A stretch of 35,992 bases of DNA from Paludibacteraceae bacterium (GTDB lineage: Bacteria; Bacteroidota; Bacteroidia; Bacteroidales; Paludibacteraceae): assembly GCA_017447875.1 (NCBI GenBank), contig JAFSMP010000038.1, positions 1-35,992 on the forward strand, given 5' to 3'. Position numbers and translations under genes: made by a program. This document shows, in pieces, positions 16,537 through 28,700 of the stretch. The notes under the pieces are model-generated. The model worked only from the letters and a program-made list of their open reading frames with translations, made no database searches and had not been told where the DNA came from. Positions within the stretch are counted from its first letter, which is position 1. Each line of letters opens with the position of its first letter.

Positions 16537-16559
16537 AGTTCCGTTGAAAGGAGTGCTAT

Positions 16560-19289
16560 ATGCCTGAAAACCAACCCCAAACCAACAAGGAACGGCTGAA
16601 GGAGATCACGGATGGCATAGAGGCCGGTATCCGGGATATGTTCCAATCGGAGAAGTATTTTCAATACCTCCGCACCATGAGCCGTTTTCACAAGTACAGC
16701 GTCAACAATACGATGCTGATCTATATGCAGCGTCCAAATGCCACCCTCGTGGCAGGTTTCAACAAGTGGCGCGACCAATTTGAGCGCCACGTCATAAAGG
16801 GCGAGCGCGGCATCCGCATTATCGCACCTACGCCATTCAAGAAGAAGATCGAAGCGGAAAAGCTCGACCCGGATACCCAGCTTCCTGTGTTAGACGCGGA
16901 GGGCAAGCCCGTCATGGAGGAAAAGTTCATCAAAATCCCCATGTATAAGCCTGTGACCGTTTTTGACGTTTCACAGACCTACGGAAAACCCCTCCCGCAT
17001 CTTGCCGATGAGCTGACCGGCGACGTGAAGAACTATGAGGTTTTTCTGGAGGCCCTGCGCCGATCTGCGCCGGTCCCTGTCAAATTCGCGGTACTGGAAA
17101 GCAATACGGACGGTTTTTTCAGCAGAGAATCCCAGGACATTACGCTCCGAGAAGGCATGAGCGAGGTTCAAACCGTCTGTGCCGCCGTTCACGAGATCGC
17201 CCACTCCATGCTCCACAATTACGAAAAAGAAAAAGCCGAGGCCGCTGCCGGCGATGAGAACGCGGAGCCGGTGAAACCCAAAGACAGGAACACCGAGGAG
17301 GTGGAGGCCGAGAGTATTTCCTTCTCGGTATGCGCGTACTACGGTATCGACACGGGCTCCAACAGCCTGGGCTATATCGCCACCTGGTCGAAGAACAAGG
17401 AACTGCCGGAGTTGAGGGCCAGCTTGGAGACCATCAACAGGACGGCATCCACGCTCATCACGGATATTGACCGCAACTATGCGGAAATCTGCAAGGAGCG
17501 CGGCATTGACCGTACCGAGGAGGAGAAAACCGAGGAAACCGTAGAAGACACGCCGGACCGCTTTGCCGATGACTTCTGCGACTTCTTGGATAAGGCCCAT
17601 GAAAGCAAGGCCATAGAAAAACCTTTCTCTATGGATGCAAAGGAAATGGTCCCGGAGGTCTCAAACCTGCTGCGCGGCGGCACATTTGAGGGAACACGGG
17701 AAACGCTGTTGAAAGCGGCACAGTCTGGTTATGACCCGCAGACTGTGAATGAACTGCTGAACCGGCTGGATGCGCTGGAAAAGCAATGGGAGGCGTCCCT
17801 ACAGTATCAGGTGAAGGATTACGAGTTGTCTTCCGGGGAGCATGACCTCTGCTGCATTTGGGAATACGCGCCCTCGGACGAGGGGCTTGCTTCTCGCGGC
17901 ATCGTCTTTGTAGGCTCAGCGGCGCTTTGTCAGGAGTTGGCGCAAAAGCTGAATGAGCATACCATGACGGCAAAGGAAGTCCGTGAAATGGAACCGGAAA
18001 CGTCTGATCTGCCTCCGGCAGAAAACAAGTCCTTTATCGACCACTTCTATGTGGTGGACGATCTGGAGCATCCGGGCAAGCTGAGTGTCCAGTTTTACGA
18101 CACGATTGAGGAAGCTCTTGACGCATACTTTGTGCTGCCCTCGGATAAGGTCAAGGCCCTCGGAATCGGAAATACAAACCGACTTCCCGGCAGTCTGGAC
18201 TTCATCCAATGCAAGGACGGAACAGATACGCCGATTGAGGATTACAAAACGGTGGAAGGCTGGGACAATCCTGAAATAAACGCCGTGGTTGCCAAGATCA
18301 GCGAAGAGCTCTCCCTCCGCTTGGAACAGGCGCGGGAAAAGCAGGAGGTTGTCAAACAGCCTGTTGACCCCAACCTGCCAGACCCGGCAATCAGCATTGA
18401 GGCCATGAACGCTTACGGATATTTGAGCGAGGATATGCTGCCTCTGACAAAGGAGATGGCAACGGAGCTCTTTGATCGGGGCTGTACCGTCTATATGCTC
18501 TACGAAGGAAACTCCGAGGGCATGGCCTTTGAGCCGGAGGACATTCAGATGCACACCGGCATCTTCGGCATCACCCGCGACGATTGGGAGGAAATTCGCC
18601 TCACGCTCCCGGCTCCGGCGAAGCAGGAGCAGACCCAGCAGATTGATCTGGAGCAAAAGTTCCTGGATGGCCGTGGGGACAGTTATCTGATTTACCAGCT
18701 CGGCCCCGGCGAAAGCAATCACGATATTCGGTTTATGAACATGGACTGGATGAAGGAGCATGACATGGAGATTCGCCGCGAGAATTATATCCCCGTCTAT
18801 ATGGGCGATCTTCCGAAATACGGTACGACGGAGGAAAAGCTGGAGCAGCTTTTCGAGAAGTTCAACATGGACAGACCGGCAGACTTCACCGGGCACAGTC
18901 TTTCCGTCAGCGACATCGTTGTGCTCCGGCAGGACGGCGTGTTATCTTCCCACTATGTAGACAGCATCGGCTTTTCTGAAGTCCAGAGGTTTCTTGCACC
19001 GGAGAATTATCTGAAAAATGCTGAAATGGCAATGGAGGACGATTACGGGATGATCGACGGGATCATCAACAACGGTCCCAAAGAGCCCACATCCGCAGAG
19101 CTGGAAGCCCAAGCAAAAGCGGGTCAAGCTGTTTCCGTCATGGAGATGGCCAACGCGCTGAGGCGTGAGCAGGGTCAGCAGAAAAAGCAGGACGGGAAGA
19201 AACCCTCGGTTTTGGCGAAGCTGAGAGCCTACAAAAGTATGCAGGCGGCACAGACGCCGGAGCGCAAAAGCGCAGAAAGGGAGCTATGA
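16560..19289 (+). CDS. ArdC-like ssDNA-binding / zinc metallopeptidase protein with YodL and DUF4316-type domains
   Basis: This 909-residue protein has an N-terminal ArdC-type domain (about 1-130; FHKYSVNNTMLIYMQRPNATLVAGFNKW). An HExxH zinc site follows, VHEIAHSML with His211, Glu212 and His215. Later regions are DUF4316-like (LDFIQCKDGTDTPIEDYKTVEGWDN, near 545-570) and YodL-like (LIYQLGPGESNHDIRFMNMDWM, near 705-800). ArdC family members protect incoming single-stranded DNA and blunt restriction. The ribosome site is AAAGGAGTG. It ends in an ATGA-type overlap with the next gene. Substrate and targets are unknown. Confidence 0.85.
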   Translation: MPENQPQTNKERLKEITDGIEAGIRDMFQSEKYFQYLRTMSRFHKYSVNNTMLIYMQRPNATLVAGFNKWRDQFERHVIKGERGIRIIAPTPFKKKIEAEKLDPDTQLPVLDAEGKPVMEEKFIKIPMYKPVTVFDVSQTYGKPLPHLADELTGDVKNYEVFLEALRRSAPVPVKFAVLESNTDGFFSRESQDITLREGMSEVQTVCAAVHEIAHSMLHNYEKEKAEAAAGDENAEPVKPKDRNTEEVEAESISFSVCAYYGIDTGSNSLGYIATWSKNKELPELRASLETINRTASTLITDIDRNYAEICKERGIDRTEEEKTEETVEDTPDRFADDFCDFLDKAHESKAIEKPFSMDAKEMVPEVSNLLRGGTFEGTRETLLKAAQSGYDPQTVNELLNRLDALEKQWEASLQYQVKDYELSSGEHDLCCIWEYAPSDEGLASRGIVFVGSAALCQELAQKLNEHTMTAKEVREMEPETSDLPPAENKSFIDHFYVVDDLEHPGKLSVQFYDTIEEALDAYFVLPSDKVKALGIGNTNRLPGSLDFIQCKDGTDTPIEDYKTVEGWDNPEINAVVAKISEELSLRLEQAREKQEVVKQPVDPNLPDPAISIEAMNAYGYLSEDMLPLTKEMATELFDRGCTVYMLYEGNSEGMAFEPEDIQMHTGIFGITRDDWEEIRLTLPAPAKQEQTQQIDLEQKFLDGRGDSYLIYQLGPGESNHDIRFMNMDWMKEHDMEIRRENYIPVYMGDLPKYGTTEEKLEQLFEKFNMDRPADFTGHSLSVSDIVVLRQDGVLSSHYVDSIGFSEVQRFLAPENYLKNAEMAMEDDYGMIDGIINNGPKEPTSAELEAQAKAGQAVSVMEMANALRREQGQQKKQDGKKPSVLAKLRAYKSMQAAQTPERKSAEREL

Positions 19290-19528
19290 TGAAAAACTTT
19301 ACCCATGATGAAATCAATCTGACGGCCATTTACGACACAGGCAGCCGCGAGGGAACGATCAAGTCTCTTGCGGATATGCGCGGGTATCTGGAGCAGGACG
19401 AGCAGGAGCTCCGCACCCTGACGGATTCCACGATAAGCAAGCTCGAAGCGATCTCCGATGCGGATTATGAGGCGCTTGACCTCTACCCGGAGTTCGGGGA
19501 AGATGAAGCAAGTGATAACGGCTCATAA
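19286..19528 (+). CDS. Transposon-transfer assisting family protein (TTRAP-like)
   Basis: This 80-residue acidic protein contains FTHDEINLTAIYDTGSREGT, MRGYLEQDEQELRTLTDSTI, SKLEAISDADYEALDLYPEF, the ordered pattern of the TTRAP-type family found beside ArdC/SNF2 genes in Firmicutes ICEs. It starts inside the stop of the preceding gene and has GGGAGCT as ribosome site. It is named for association with transfer; a mechanism is not established. Confidence 0.8.
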   Translation: MMKNFTHDEINLTAIYDTGSREGTIKSLADMRGYLEQDEQELRTLTDSTISKLEAISDADYEALDLYPEFGEDEASDNGS

Positions 19529-19550
19529 CACCACACTGAAACAGAGTTGG

Positions 19551-19573
19551 ACGGGGCGCTCAATGCGTCCCGT
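19551..19573 (+). terminator. Possible weak terminator or processing hairpin
   Basis: ACGGGGCG (19551-19558) pairs with CGTCCCGT (19566-19573), including one G-T wobble, around a CTCAATG loop, followed by the T-rich TCTGCTTTG. The T run is interrupted, so termination would be partial. It lies in the 135-base gap between the TTRAP-like gene and the DUF3789 gene, in which I see no other feature. Confidence 0.4.
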
Positions 19574-19663
19574 TCTGCTTTGATCTCTGAGAATCACGAT
19601 TCCCATATTCATTGTGCAGATATAAGGGAACCAATGATGCGCCAAGGGAAGGAGTTGAACACT

Positions 19664-19771
19664 ATGATCCCATTCATCATCGGTCTCATGGTCGGCGGTT
19701 TTGTCGGCGTCTCTACCATGTGCCTGTTTCAGATCAACCGCGACGAAAAACGAGACGATCTCGATAAATAA
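19664..19771 (+). CDS. DUF3789-type single-pass membrane peptide
   Basis: This is a 35-residue protein with one hydrophobic helix (FIIGLMVGGFVGVSTMCLF) and a charged tail. The GGGAAGGAG ribosome site lies about 10 bases upstream of the ATG. Tiny proteins of this type commonly precede the giant SNF2/methylase gene in this ICE family. No function is known; it may tether or regulate at the membrane. The annotation rests on the strong ribosome site and position. Confidence 0.75.
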   Translation: MIPFIIGLMVGGFVGVSTMCLFQINRDEKRDDLDK

Positions 19772-19796
19772 TTCTTTGCGATAGGAGGCTGAACGA

Positions 19797-22700
19797 ATGC
19801 CGAGCAAATTACAGGCGTACTCCCAAATGGCGGACCAGACGGCGGAGCAGATCACCGGCAGCTTTCAGAACTGGACCGCCTTTTTGGAGACCGCCGCACG
19901 ACTTTATAAATACCCCTACAATGAACAGCTCCTGATCTTTGCACAGCGCCCGGACGCCACGGCCTGCGCTGAATACGATCTTTGGAATAACCGGATGGGG
20001 CGCTATGTGCGCCGGGATTCCAAGGGCATTGCCCTCATCGACACCAGCGGCATGAAGCCGCGTCTAAAATATGTGTTCGATGTTTCAGACACCGGCGCAC
20101 GGCCCAACTCCCGCGCCGTCCAGTTGTGGGAATACCGCCCGGAGCATGAGGACGCCGTGAGCGCCATGCTGGAGCGCAGTTATGAGGTTACGAGCGATAG
20201 CGGCATCGAAGGGCAGGTAGAGCGGGTCGCCGCCCAGCTTGCGGATGAATACTGGAACGCAAATCAGAGGGACATCCTCGACATCGTTGCGGACTCCTTC
20301 CTGGAAGAGTATGATGATTTCAACATCGGAGTTGCTTTCAGAAATGCCGCCACCGTCAGCATCACCTACTCCATCCTGTCCCGATGCGGCTTGGAGCCCC
20401 GCGCCTACTTCGCACACGAGGATTTCCTCAACGTGTTTGATTTCAACACTCCGGCCACGGTAGGGGCGCTTGGTACTGCGGTCAGCCAGATCAATCAGCA
20501 GGTTTTGCGGCAAATCGAAGTCAGCGTCAAAAACTATGAGCGCGAACACAGCGCAGAAAGGATGGGCGACCATGACAGAACTGACCTACACCCGGAACGG
20601 GGACTATCTGATTCCCAATCTGACCCTGAGCGAAACGGAGGACGCGAGGCCGCTGGGCAAGTACGGACTGCTGCGGAAGGATTACCTGCGGGAGCACAGG
20701 CCGGTCCTGTGGAATCGCCTGCTTTTGAGCGAGAAGTTGTATCCCCACCTTCGGGAGATCGACGAGACAGCGCACCGGCGTTTGGACGAGATGATGCCGA
20801 AGCTGATGGAGCAGAACGGCGTGACGGAGGCGCTGAAGGCCAGCGATCCGATGCGCTGGACGGGCCTGATGAACAACCTGAAAGCGCAGGCCGAGGAGAC
20901 AATCCTGAACGAGCTGGTTTACAACTAAGCCCTGAGCCTCCTGTCACGGAACAATCCGAGCAATTAAGCCTCTTTCCCTCGGAGGCAGAGCAAATCCAGA
21001 GCATTGATGAAGCGGAGAGCGTGTTTTCGGACGCGCCCTTCGCTTTTTCTGTGCCGCAGGAGGTCATCGACGATCTTCTCCGTTTTGGAAGCAATACCGA
21101 CAACAGCCGCATGAGGATCGCTGCGGAGTTTTCCAAGGACAAGCCGGTGGTCGCAAAGGTGGGTTTTATAACCACCGAATACCACGGAGGATATGGCCTG
21201 AACACCCCGGACGGCAAGTATTCCGCATGGTATGCGGAGGACGGCATCCACATTTCCCGTGGAGAAACCGCCAGATACGCAAAGGGCGCACAGATCATTC
21301 CGTGGGCCGACGCCGTGGCCCGAATTGACGCGCTGCTTCTGTCGGGCGACTTTGCCAGCAATGTGGAGCTGGAGGAAGCCGGACTCCATGAGCGAAAGGA
21401 GATCGCGGAAACACTTTGGTTCCTTTACCGGGACTTCTCAGAGGAAGCGGAGCAAGCCGGTTATCTGACCTCCCTCCAGAACATCCGTGGCGGCGGTTTC
21501 CCCGATGAAACGGAGCGATTGGCACAGGCGCTTGCCGATACCAGCTTTCGTGCCGATCTGCTCCGGGAGTATCAGACCTTTTTCGAGGCATATCAGGCTG
21601 ACCAGGACCTTCTGCGCTTCCACTATCACCAGCCGGATGCTCTGCTGGAACGCCTGAGAGACCTTGACCTTCCTCGTCGGGTTTATTCTACTGACCGTGC
21701 GGAGCTTCCTTCGGTTTCCCCGTTCATCACGGAGGATGAAATCAATCAGTCCCTTTCCGGGGGCAGCGGCATGGCCGGTGGCCGCACACGGATTTACGAT
21801 TACTTTCAGGGAACCCATACGCCAAAGGAAAAAGAAAAGTTCCTGAAGGATGAATACGGAACCGGAGGCAGGTCACACGCACTGTCCAACGCCACCGGAA
21901 GCTCCGAGGATCACGGCAGCAAGGGTATCAAATTCAAGAAGTCCGGCTGTTATGACGTAGAGCTCCGATGGAGCCAGGTGGTCAAGCGGATTGATGCGCT
22001 GATCGCGCAAAACCGTTACCTGCCCGCAGCAGAAAGAGACCGCTATGAAGTCAGTGAACAGGCGGCATCCACGGAGCTGGATCAGGTCAAGGAAACCATC
22101 AATGAGTATTCTCATGCTGAATTTGACCATGATGCGGACTTCTCCGATCTCCATCGTGTTGACCTCGGCTTCAGCACCACGCAAGAAGGAGAGCGCCCCA
22201 TTCAAGTGACGGCAGATCTGCTGGACTATCGCCTGATCTATGAGGTGGACGGCCAAACGGTGGCAACTATTCAATGTGCCGATCTGGATGACCTGCACGG
22301 TATGTTGGCGTCCTTGAGCTTTTCGGAGCAAATTGCGATTGCAGAAGGAAATTGGCTGAAACAGCGTACCGCAGAGCCGGAACCTGCACCGACCCTGCCC
22401 CGAAAGCTGACACAGGATGATATAGACCAGCAGCTCCGCACCATGTTCCCAGACATTGAAACCAAACGGGCTGTTGTCCGCTACATGAACGAGCATGGCC
22501 GGGAAAAAGAAACGGCGGCATGGTTGGCACAGCAGTATTACGGCACGGACGTTTCTCAGCCCCTGCATATCGGATTTGCTGGACGGGAGGGGCAGCCCGG
22601 AGATGAGGTTGTTCTTCCCTGGCCGAAGGTCCAGCGCCGGATCGCGCAGCTTATCAAGGCGGATAACTTCTACACCCAGGAAGAATACGACAATCTGGAC

Positions 22701-25700
22701 GATGTGGACCCGATTGCTATTCGGGAGCATCTGGCACAGGCTGGGATCGTGAACGGCGAGGTGGTGGACCCGGAGGCGTTGAACCGTGATCCGTTCATTC
22801 AGCAGGTCATGGCCGACGCGGAGCGGATCGCCCAGGAGGAACAGGAACAATCATCGCCATCACAGGCTGCATCCGAACCCCCAAAGCGCCCTGGCCAGAC
22901 GCGGGTAGAGCGAAACTATCGCAATTTTGCCCGCCAGTTTCCGGAGATCGTCAGCGGCGAATACCGCTACCTGGAGTTGCGCGGCGCAGAGAACAGCGGC
23001 TATATGCCCCTTATTGTCCAGAGCATCGGGGACAACGAGATCGCTATCTCCCATACCTTTACCCAAGACGGCGACCTGATGTACGACCCGGAAATGACCT
23101 TCCGCATCGACACGGAGAAGGGAACGCTGGAGCCGCTGACCTTCCGGCAGGACGGCAGCATTGCGCTCTATCAGAAGGTGTATCCGGAGCCGGGAAAATG
23201 GATACCGCGACTGCGGAACGAGCTCAGTGCCTTTACCGATCAATGGCTGAAAAATATTGAGGAACAGGGCCGGACCCGGTATCGGGCAATCGCCGTCCGC
23301 GACGGCGAGGACGTGGTGCTGACCTTTAACGCTGAAGGACAGCCGGTGCCAGAGCTACCGGACGGAGAATCAGGACGGTCCCCTCGCTGGTCAGAGTATC
23401 AGACAGTGAAAAACGCCTACCCGGACAGCATCGTGCTGTACCAGGTGGGCGATTTCTTTGAAATGTATGGAGAGGACGCGCAAACAGCGGCGGAGTTGCT
23501 GGGCCTTGACCTCGGCACACGGCCCATCGTCGGGAGCGGACGCATCGAGTTCTGCGGCGTTCCGGAAAACAGGCTAGAGCAGACGATTGAAACGCTGCGG
23601 GATACCCATGACGTTGCGGTTTCCAGTATCAACGACGCTTCCGGTATGCGCACGACCCGCGCCTATCTCTCCATTGACCACGAAGCGGAACAGGCTATAG
23701 ACGCGCACGAAAGAGAGTTCGGCGCAGATGGGAGCCGTGTTTTTCGGGATACGGAGCCCGAACAGTATAAGACGCCGGGCGGGATCATCTATCAGGTTGG
23801 CGATGATGTGGATTCCACCGCTGCCGATGGAACCGTTGTGCGGATTCACATTGACCGGATCGACGATGATTACATTTGGTACACCTTCCCGGATATGCCG
23901 GAGCAGGAACCGGTCAATATCTACCGTGTGCATTTTGAGGACCATCTGGACGATGGACGCGATAGGATCGTTAGGTCAGAGCCTGTTTTGACCGCCGACG
24001 AAGGAGCGTCTGAACCAGCAACAGATACTCCCACACAGGAACCGGAGATACCGGACTCGGAGGACTACACGCCCTACCATGTGGGAGATATGGTCTATCT
24101 GGACGGCACGGAGTTTCGGATCGAGACGATCCGTGATTTCAGCGTGGAGCTGCTTGACCCTACATTGTTATACCCCATCTTCCGCGCAGAAAACAAATCC
24201 ACCTTTGAACAGCTCCTGCGACGTGATGATCGGAATAGCTATATCACCGACTTCCTCCCCGCAGAGCTGGACTTGACAGACAGTGATCTACAGGATGTGC
24301 TTGTGGGCGACGGCGGACTTCTGGAAAACGGCGACAAAGCGCAGATTTCCGCATATTTCTTCAACGGAGAGGACAATCCCCGGATTGCCCGCCGCATGGC
24401 GAACACCTATGCCGGAGTCTCCAACACCATGAGTCTGATCGGCGGCGAGGAAGCGGACTACTTTGCGTCGGAAAACGGTCTCCAGATCGAGCTTCAGGAC
24501 AAATACAGCACAAAGCTGTTCTTCTCCTGGGATGAGATCGTTCCCATTCTCCGCGCCATGTACCAACAGGAGCGGGACGGCTTTACCCATGATCCCAATG
24601 AGCTTGCGGGGTATGTTCCAAATCAGAACACACCGGAAGAAACGGAGGAAATTATCCCTGCAACAGAGCCCGTCGCAGAGAGCCGCCCTACCGCCACCAT
24701 CTATCCGGCGATACAAAACGGCCTGCCCTATGACATCGTGATCCAAACGATACCCACGCCGGAGCCGGAGTTGGCGCAGGAGGCTGAAGCTCCCGTTCCC
24801 ACCGCAGAGAACTTCCGCATCACGGACGATCATCTTGGCGAGGGCGGGCCGAAGGTGAAGTTTCGCCGCAACATGGACGCCATCAATCTTCTGCACGAGC
24901 TGGAGTTTGAGGGCAGAAGCGCAACGCCGGAGGAGCAGGAGGTACTTTTCCGGTATGTCGGCTGGGGCGGTCTTGCCGACGCTTTCGATGAACGAAAGCA
25001 AGGATGGTCCGATGAGTTCCGGGAGCTGTATGCAACGCTCAGCCCGGAGGAATACGCCGCCGCAAGAGCGTCCACGCTCAACGCGCACTATACCTCGCCC
25101 ACGGTCATCAAGGCCATGTATGAGGCCATCGGCAGCATGGGCTTCCAATCGGGCAACATCCTGGAGCCCTCCATGGGCGTCGGCAATTTCTTCGGTCTTC
25201 TCCCGGAGGAAATGTCGGAATCCCGGCTCTTTGGCGTGGAGCTGGACAGCATCACCGGCAGGATCGCAAAGCAGCTCTATCCCAACGCAGACATTACCGT
25301 GGCCGGTTTTGAAACCACGGACCGCAGGGACTTCTTCGACTTGGCCGTTGGCAACGTCCCGTTCGGAAACTACCAGGTAAACGACCCGGCCTATCGCAAG
25401 CTGGGCTTTTCCATTCACAACTATTTTTTCGCAAAAACGCTGGACCAGGTGCGTCCGGGCGGCGTGATCGCTTTTGTGACCTCTCGTTACACGATGGATT
25501 CCAAGGACCCGCAGGCGCGGCGCTATATCGCGGAGCGGGCGGATTTGCTCGGTGCGATCCGTCTCCCGAACAACGCTTTCAAGGCAAACGCGGGGACGGA
25601 GGTTGTTTCCGACATCATCTTCCTCCAGAAGCGGGACCACCCGATCAAAGAGGAACCGGATTGGGTGCATCTTGGGGAAAACAAGGACGGCTTTTCTATC

Positions 25701-28700
25701 AACAGCTACTTCGTGGAGCACCCGGATATGATCCTGGGCAGGGAGAGCTCCGAGAGTACGCAGTATGCCGGACAGGATTTCACGGTGGAGCCGCTGGAGG
25801 GTGCTCGTCTGGAGGACCTGCTGGCCGGAGCCATTCAGAACATCCGAGGGACCTATACGGAAGCGGAGCTGCCGGAGCTGGGCGAGGGCGAGGAGATCGA
25901 CACGTCCATTCCAGCGGACCCGGACGTGCGGAATTTCAGCTATACCGTAAAGGATGGCGAGGTCTATTACCGCAACAATTCCCGCATGGTCAAGCCGGAG
26001 TTGAATGCCACGGCCATTGAGCGCGTGAAGGGCATGGTCGCCATGCGGGATTGCGTACAGCACCTGATCGCGGAGCAGATGGACGGTTTTACCTCTGACG
26101 CTACCATTCAGGCATCCCAACGGGAGCTCAACCAGCTCTATGACAGCTTTACGGAGAAGTTCGGCCTTATCAACAGCCGAGGCAACGCCCTGGCCTTTTC
26201 CGATGACAGCTCCTATTATCTGCTGTGTTCTTTGGAGGAACTGGATGAGGATCGGCAGCTCAAACGAAAAGCGGATATGTTCACCAAGCGCACGATCAAG
26301 CCCCATCAGGTAGTAACCAGTGTGGATACGCCAGCGGAGGCGCTGGCGCTTTCCATTTCTGAGCGGGCGCGGGTGGATATGGCCTATATGTCCCAGCTTT
26401 GCGGCAAGACGGAGGAAGAGATCGCAAATGAGCTGCGGGGTGTCATCTTCCGGCTCCCGGAGCCGGTGGACCGGGACGGCAAGCCCCGGTATGTCACCGC
26501 TGACGAGTACCTGTCCGGCAACGTGCGTCAAAAGCTCCGGCGAGCGGAGCGGGCGGCGCAGGACTTCCCGGACTACTTCACGGCCAATGTGGAGGCGCTG
26601 CGGGCAGCGCAGCCCCGGGACCTGGACGCTTCGGAGATCGAAGTGCGGCTGGGGGCAACATGGATTGACAAGGAATACATCCAGCAATTCATGGAGGAGA
26701 CCTTTCATGTCCCGTACTACCTGCAAAGCCGCATTGAGGTCAACTATTCCGAGTTTACCGCAGAATGGAACATCAGCGGCAAAAACGCTTGCAGCTACAG
26801 CGACATCAACGCCTATGTGACCTACGGGACACAGAGAGCAAACGCCTTTAAGATTCTGGAGGACACCCTAAACCTCCGGGATGTGCGTATCTACGATACC
26901 GTGACCGACCCGGACGGCAAGGAGCGCCGTGTCCTCAATTCCAAGGAGACCACTCTGGCCCAGCAGAAGCAGCAGGCCATTAAGGATGCGTTTCAGGATT
27001 GGGTCTGGCGTGACCCGGACCGCCGCGCCGCCCTTGTCCAGCGATATAATGAGCTGTTCAACTCTACTAGGCCCCGTGAGTATGACGGACGGCACATCAC
27101 GTTTTCCGGCATGAACCCGGAGATCACGCTGCGGGAACATCAGCTCAATGCCGTAGCCCATATCCTCTATGGCGGCAACACCCTTCTGGCCCATGAGGTC
27201 GGCGCGGGCAAAACCTATGAAATGGTGGCCGCAGCCATGGAGAGCAAGCGCCTCGGCCTATGCCAGAAATCCCTGTTCGTCGTTCCCAACCACCTGATCG
27301 AACAGTGGTCCTCGGAGTTCCTTCGCCTGTACCCCTCTGCAAATATCCTGGTTGCTACCAAAAAGGACTTCGAGCCGCAGAACCGAAAGAAGTTCTGCGC
27401 CCGCATTGCCACCGGCGAATACGATGCGGTCATCATCGGACACAGCCAGTTTGAACGCATCCCGGTTTCTCTGGAGCGCCAGGAGAATCTTTTGGAGGAA
27501 CAGATCGGCGAGATCGAGGACGGCATCGCGGAGCTTAAAGCGAGCCGCGCTGAAAACTTCACCATCAAGCAGATGGAGCGCACAAAAAAACAGCTTGAAA
27601 CCAAGCTGCAAAAGCTGTTGGATGGAAAAAAGAAAGACGATGTGATAACCTTTGAGCAGCTCGGCGTCGATAGGCTCTATGTAGACGAGGCGCACGGGTA
27701 CAAAAACCTCTTCCTCTATACGAAAATGCGGAACGTCGCCGGCCTTTCCACCACGGACGCGCAGAAGTCCTCGGATATGTTCCTGAAGTGCCGGTATATC
27801 GATGAAATCACAGACAGTAAGGGCATTGTTTTCGCAACGGGAACGCCCGTCAGCAACTCCATGACCGAGCTCTACACCATGATGCGCTATCTCCAGCACG
27901 ACACCATTCGTCGGCAGGGGCTGGCGCATTTTGACTGTTGGGCCTCCACCTTTGGCGAGACCACGACGGCCATTGAGCTGGCCCCGGAGGGCACCGGCTA
28001 CCGGGCGCGGACACGCTTTGCGAAGTTCTTTAACCTCCCGGAGCTGATGAATCTCTTTAAGGAGGCAGCGGACATCAAAACCTCCGACCAGCTCAATCTT
28101 CCCACTCCGACGCCGATCTATCACAACGTCGTTGCCCAGCCCACGGAGATCCAGCGGGAAATGGTACAGCAGCTCTCCGAGCGGGCGGCGGAGGTTCATA
28201 CCGGAAAGATCGACCCATCCGTTGACAACATGCTCAAGATCACCTCGGATGGCCGGAAGTTGGGCCTCGACCAGCGCGTTATCAATCCCAATCTCCCGGA
28301 CGATCCCACAAGCAAGGTCAATATGTGCGTGGACAATGTGTTCAGGATATGGGAGGATGGTAAGGATCAAAAGCTGACCCAGCTCCTGTTTTGCGATCTC
28401 AGCACACCGAAAGCCCGCGCAACACAAGGAAAAAAAGCGGCGAAAGCGAGCGGTACGATCAACGGCACAGAGCTTCACGCACTGGAGGCCATGCTCGACA
28501 AGGAGATCACGGAGGAACCGGAGCAGCAGTTCACCATATATGATGACATCCGCGACAAGCTCATTGCCCGTGGTGTTCCCGCCGAGCAGATCGCTTATAT
28601 CCATGACGCAAATACGGAGGTCCGAAAGAAGGAGTTGTTCGCCAAGGTGCGCTCCGGCCAAGTGCGCGTCCTCATGGGCAGCACCTTCAAGATGGGCGCG

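Noticed and set aside
24288-26726. 812-codon open frame on the minus strand inside the giant gene
   Set aside because: It is antisense to strongly conserved methylase-like coding sequence, has no recognisable motifs and no credible ribosome site; GC-rich codon bias produces such shadows.
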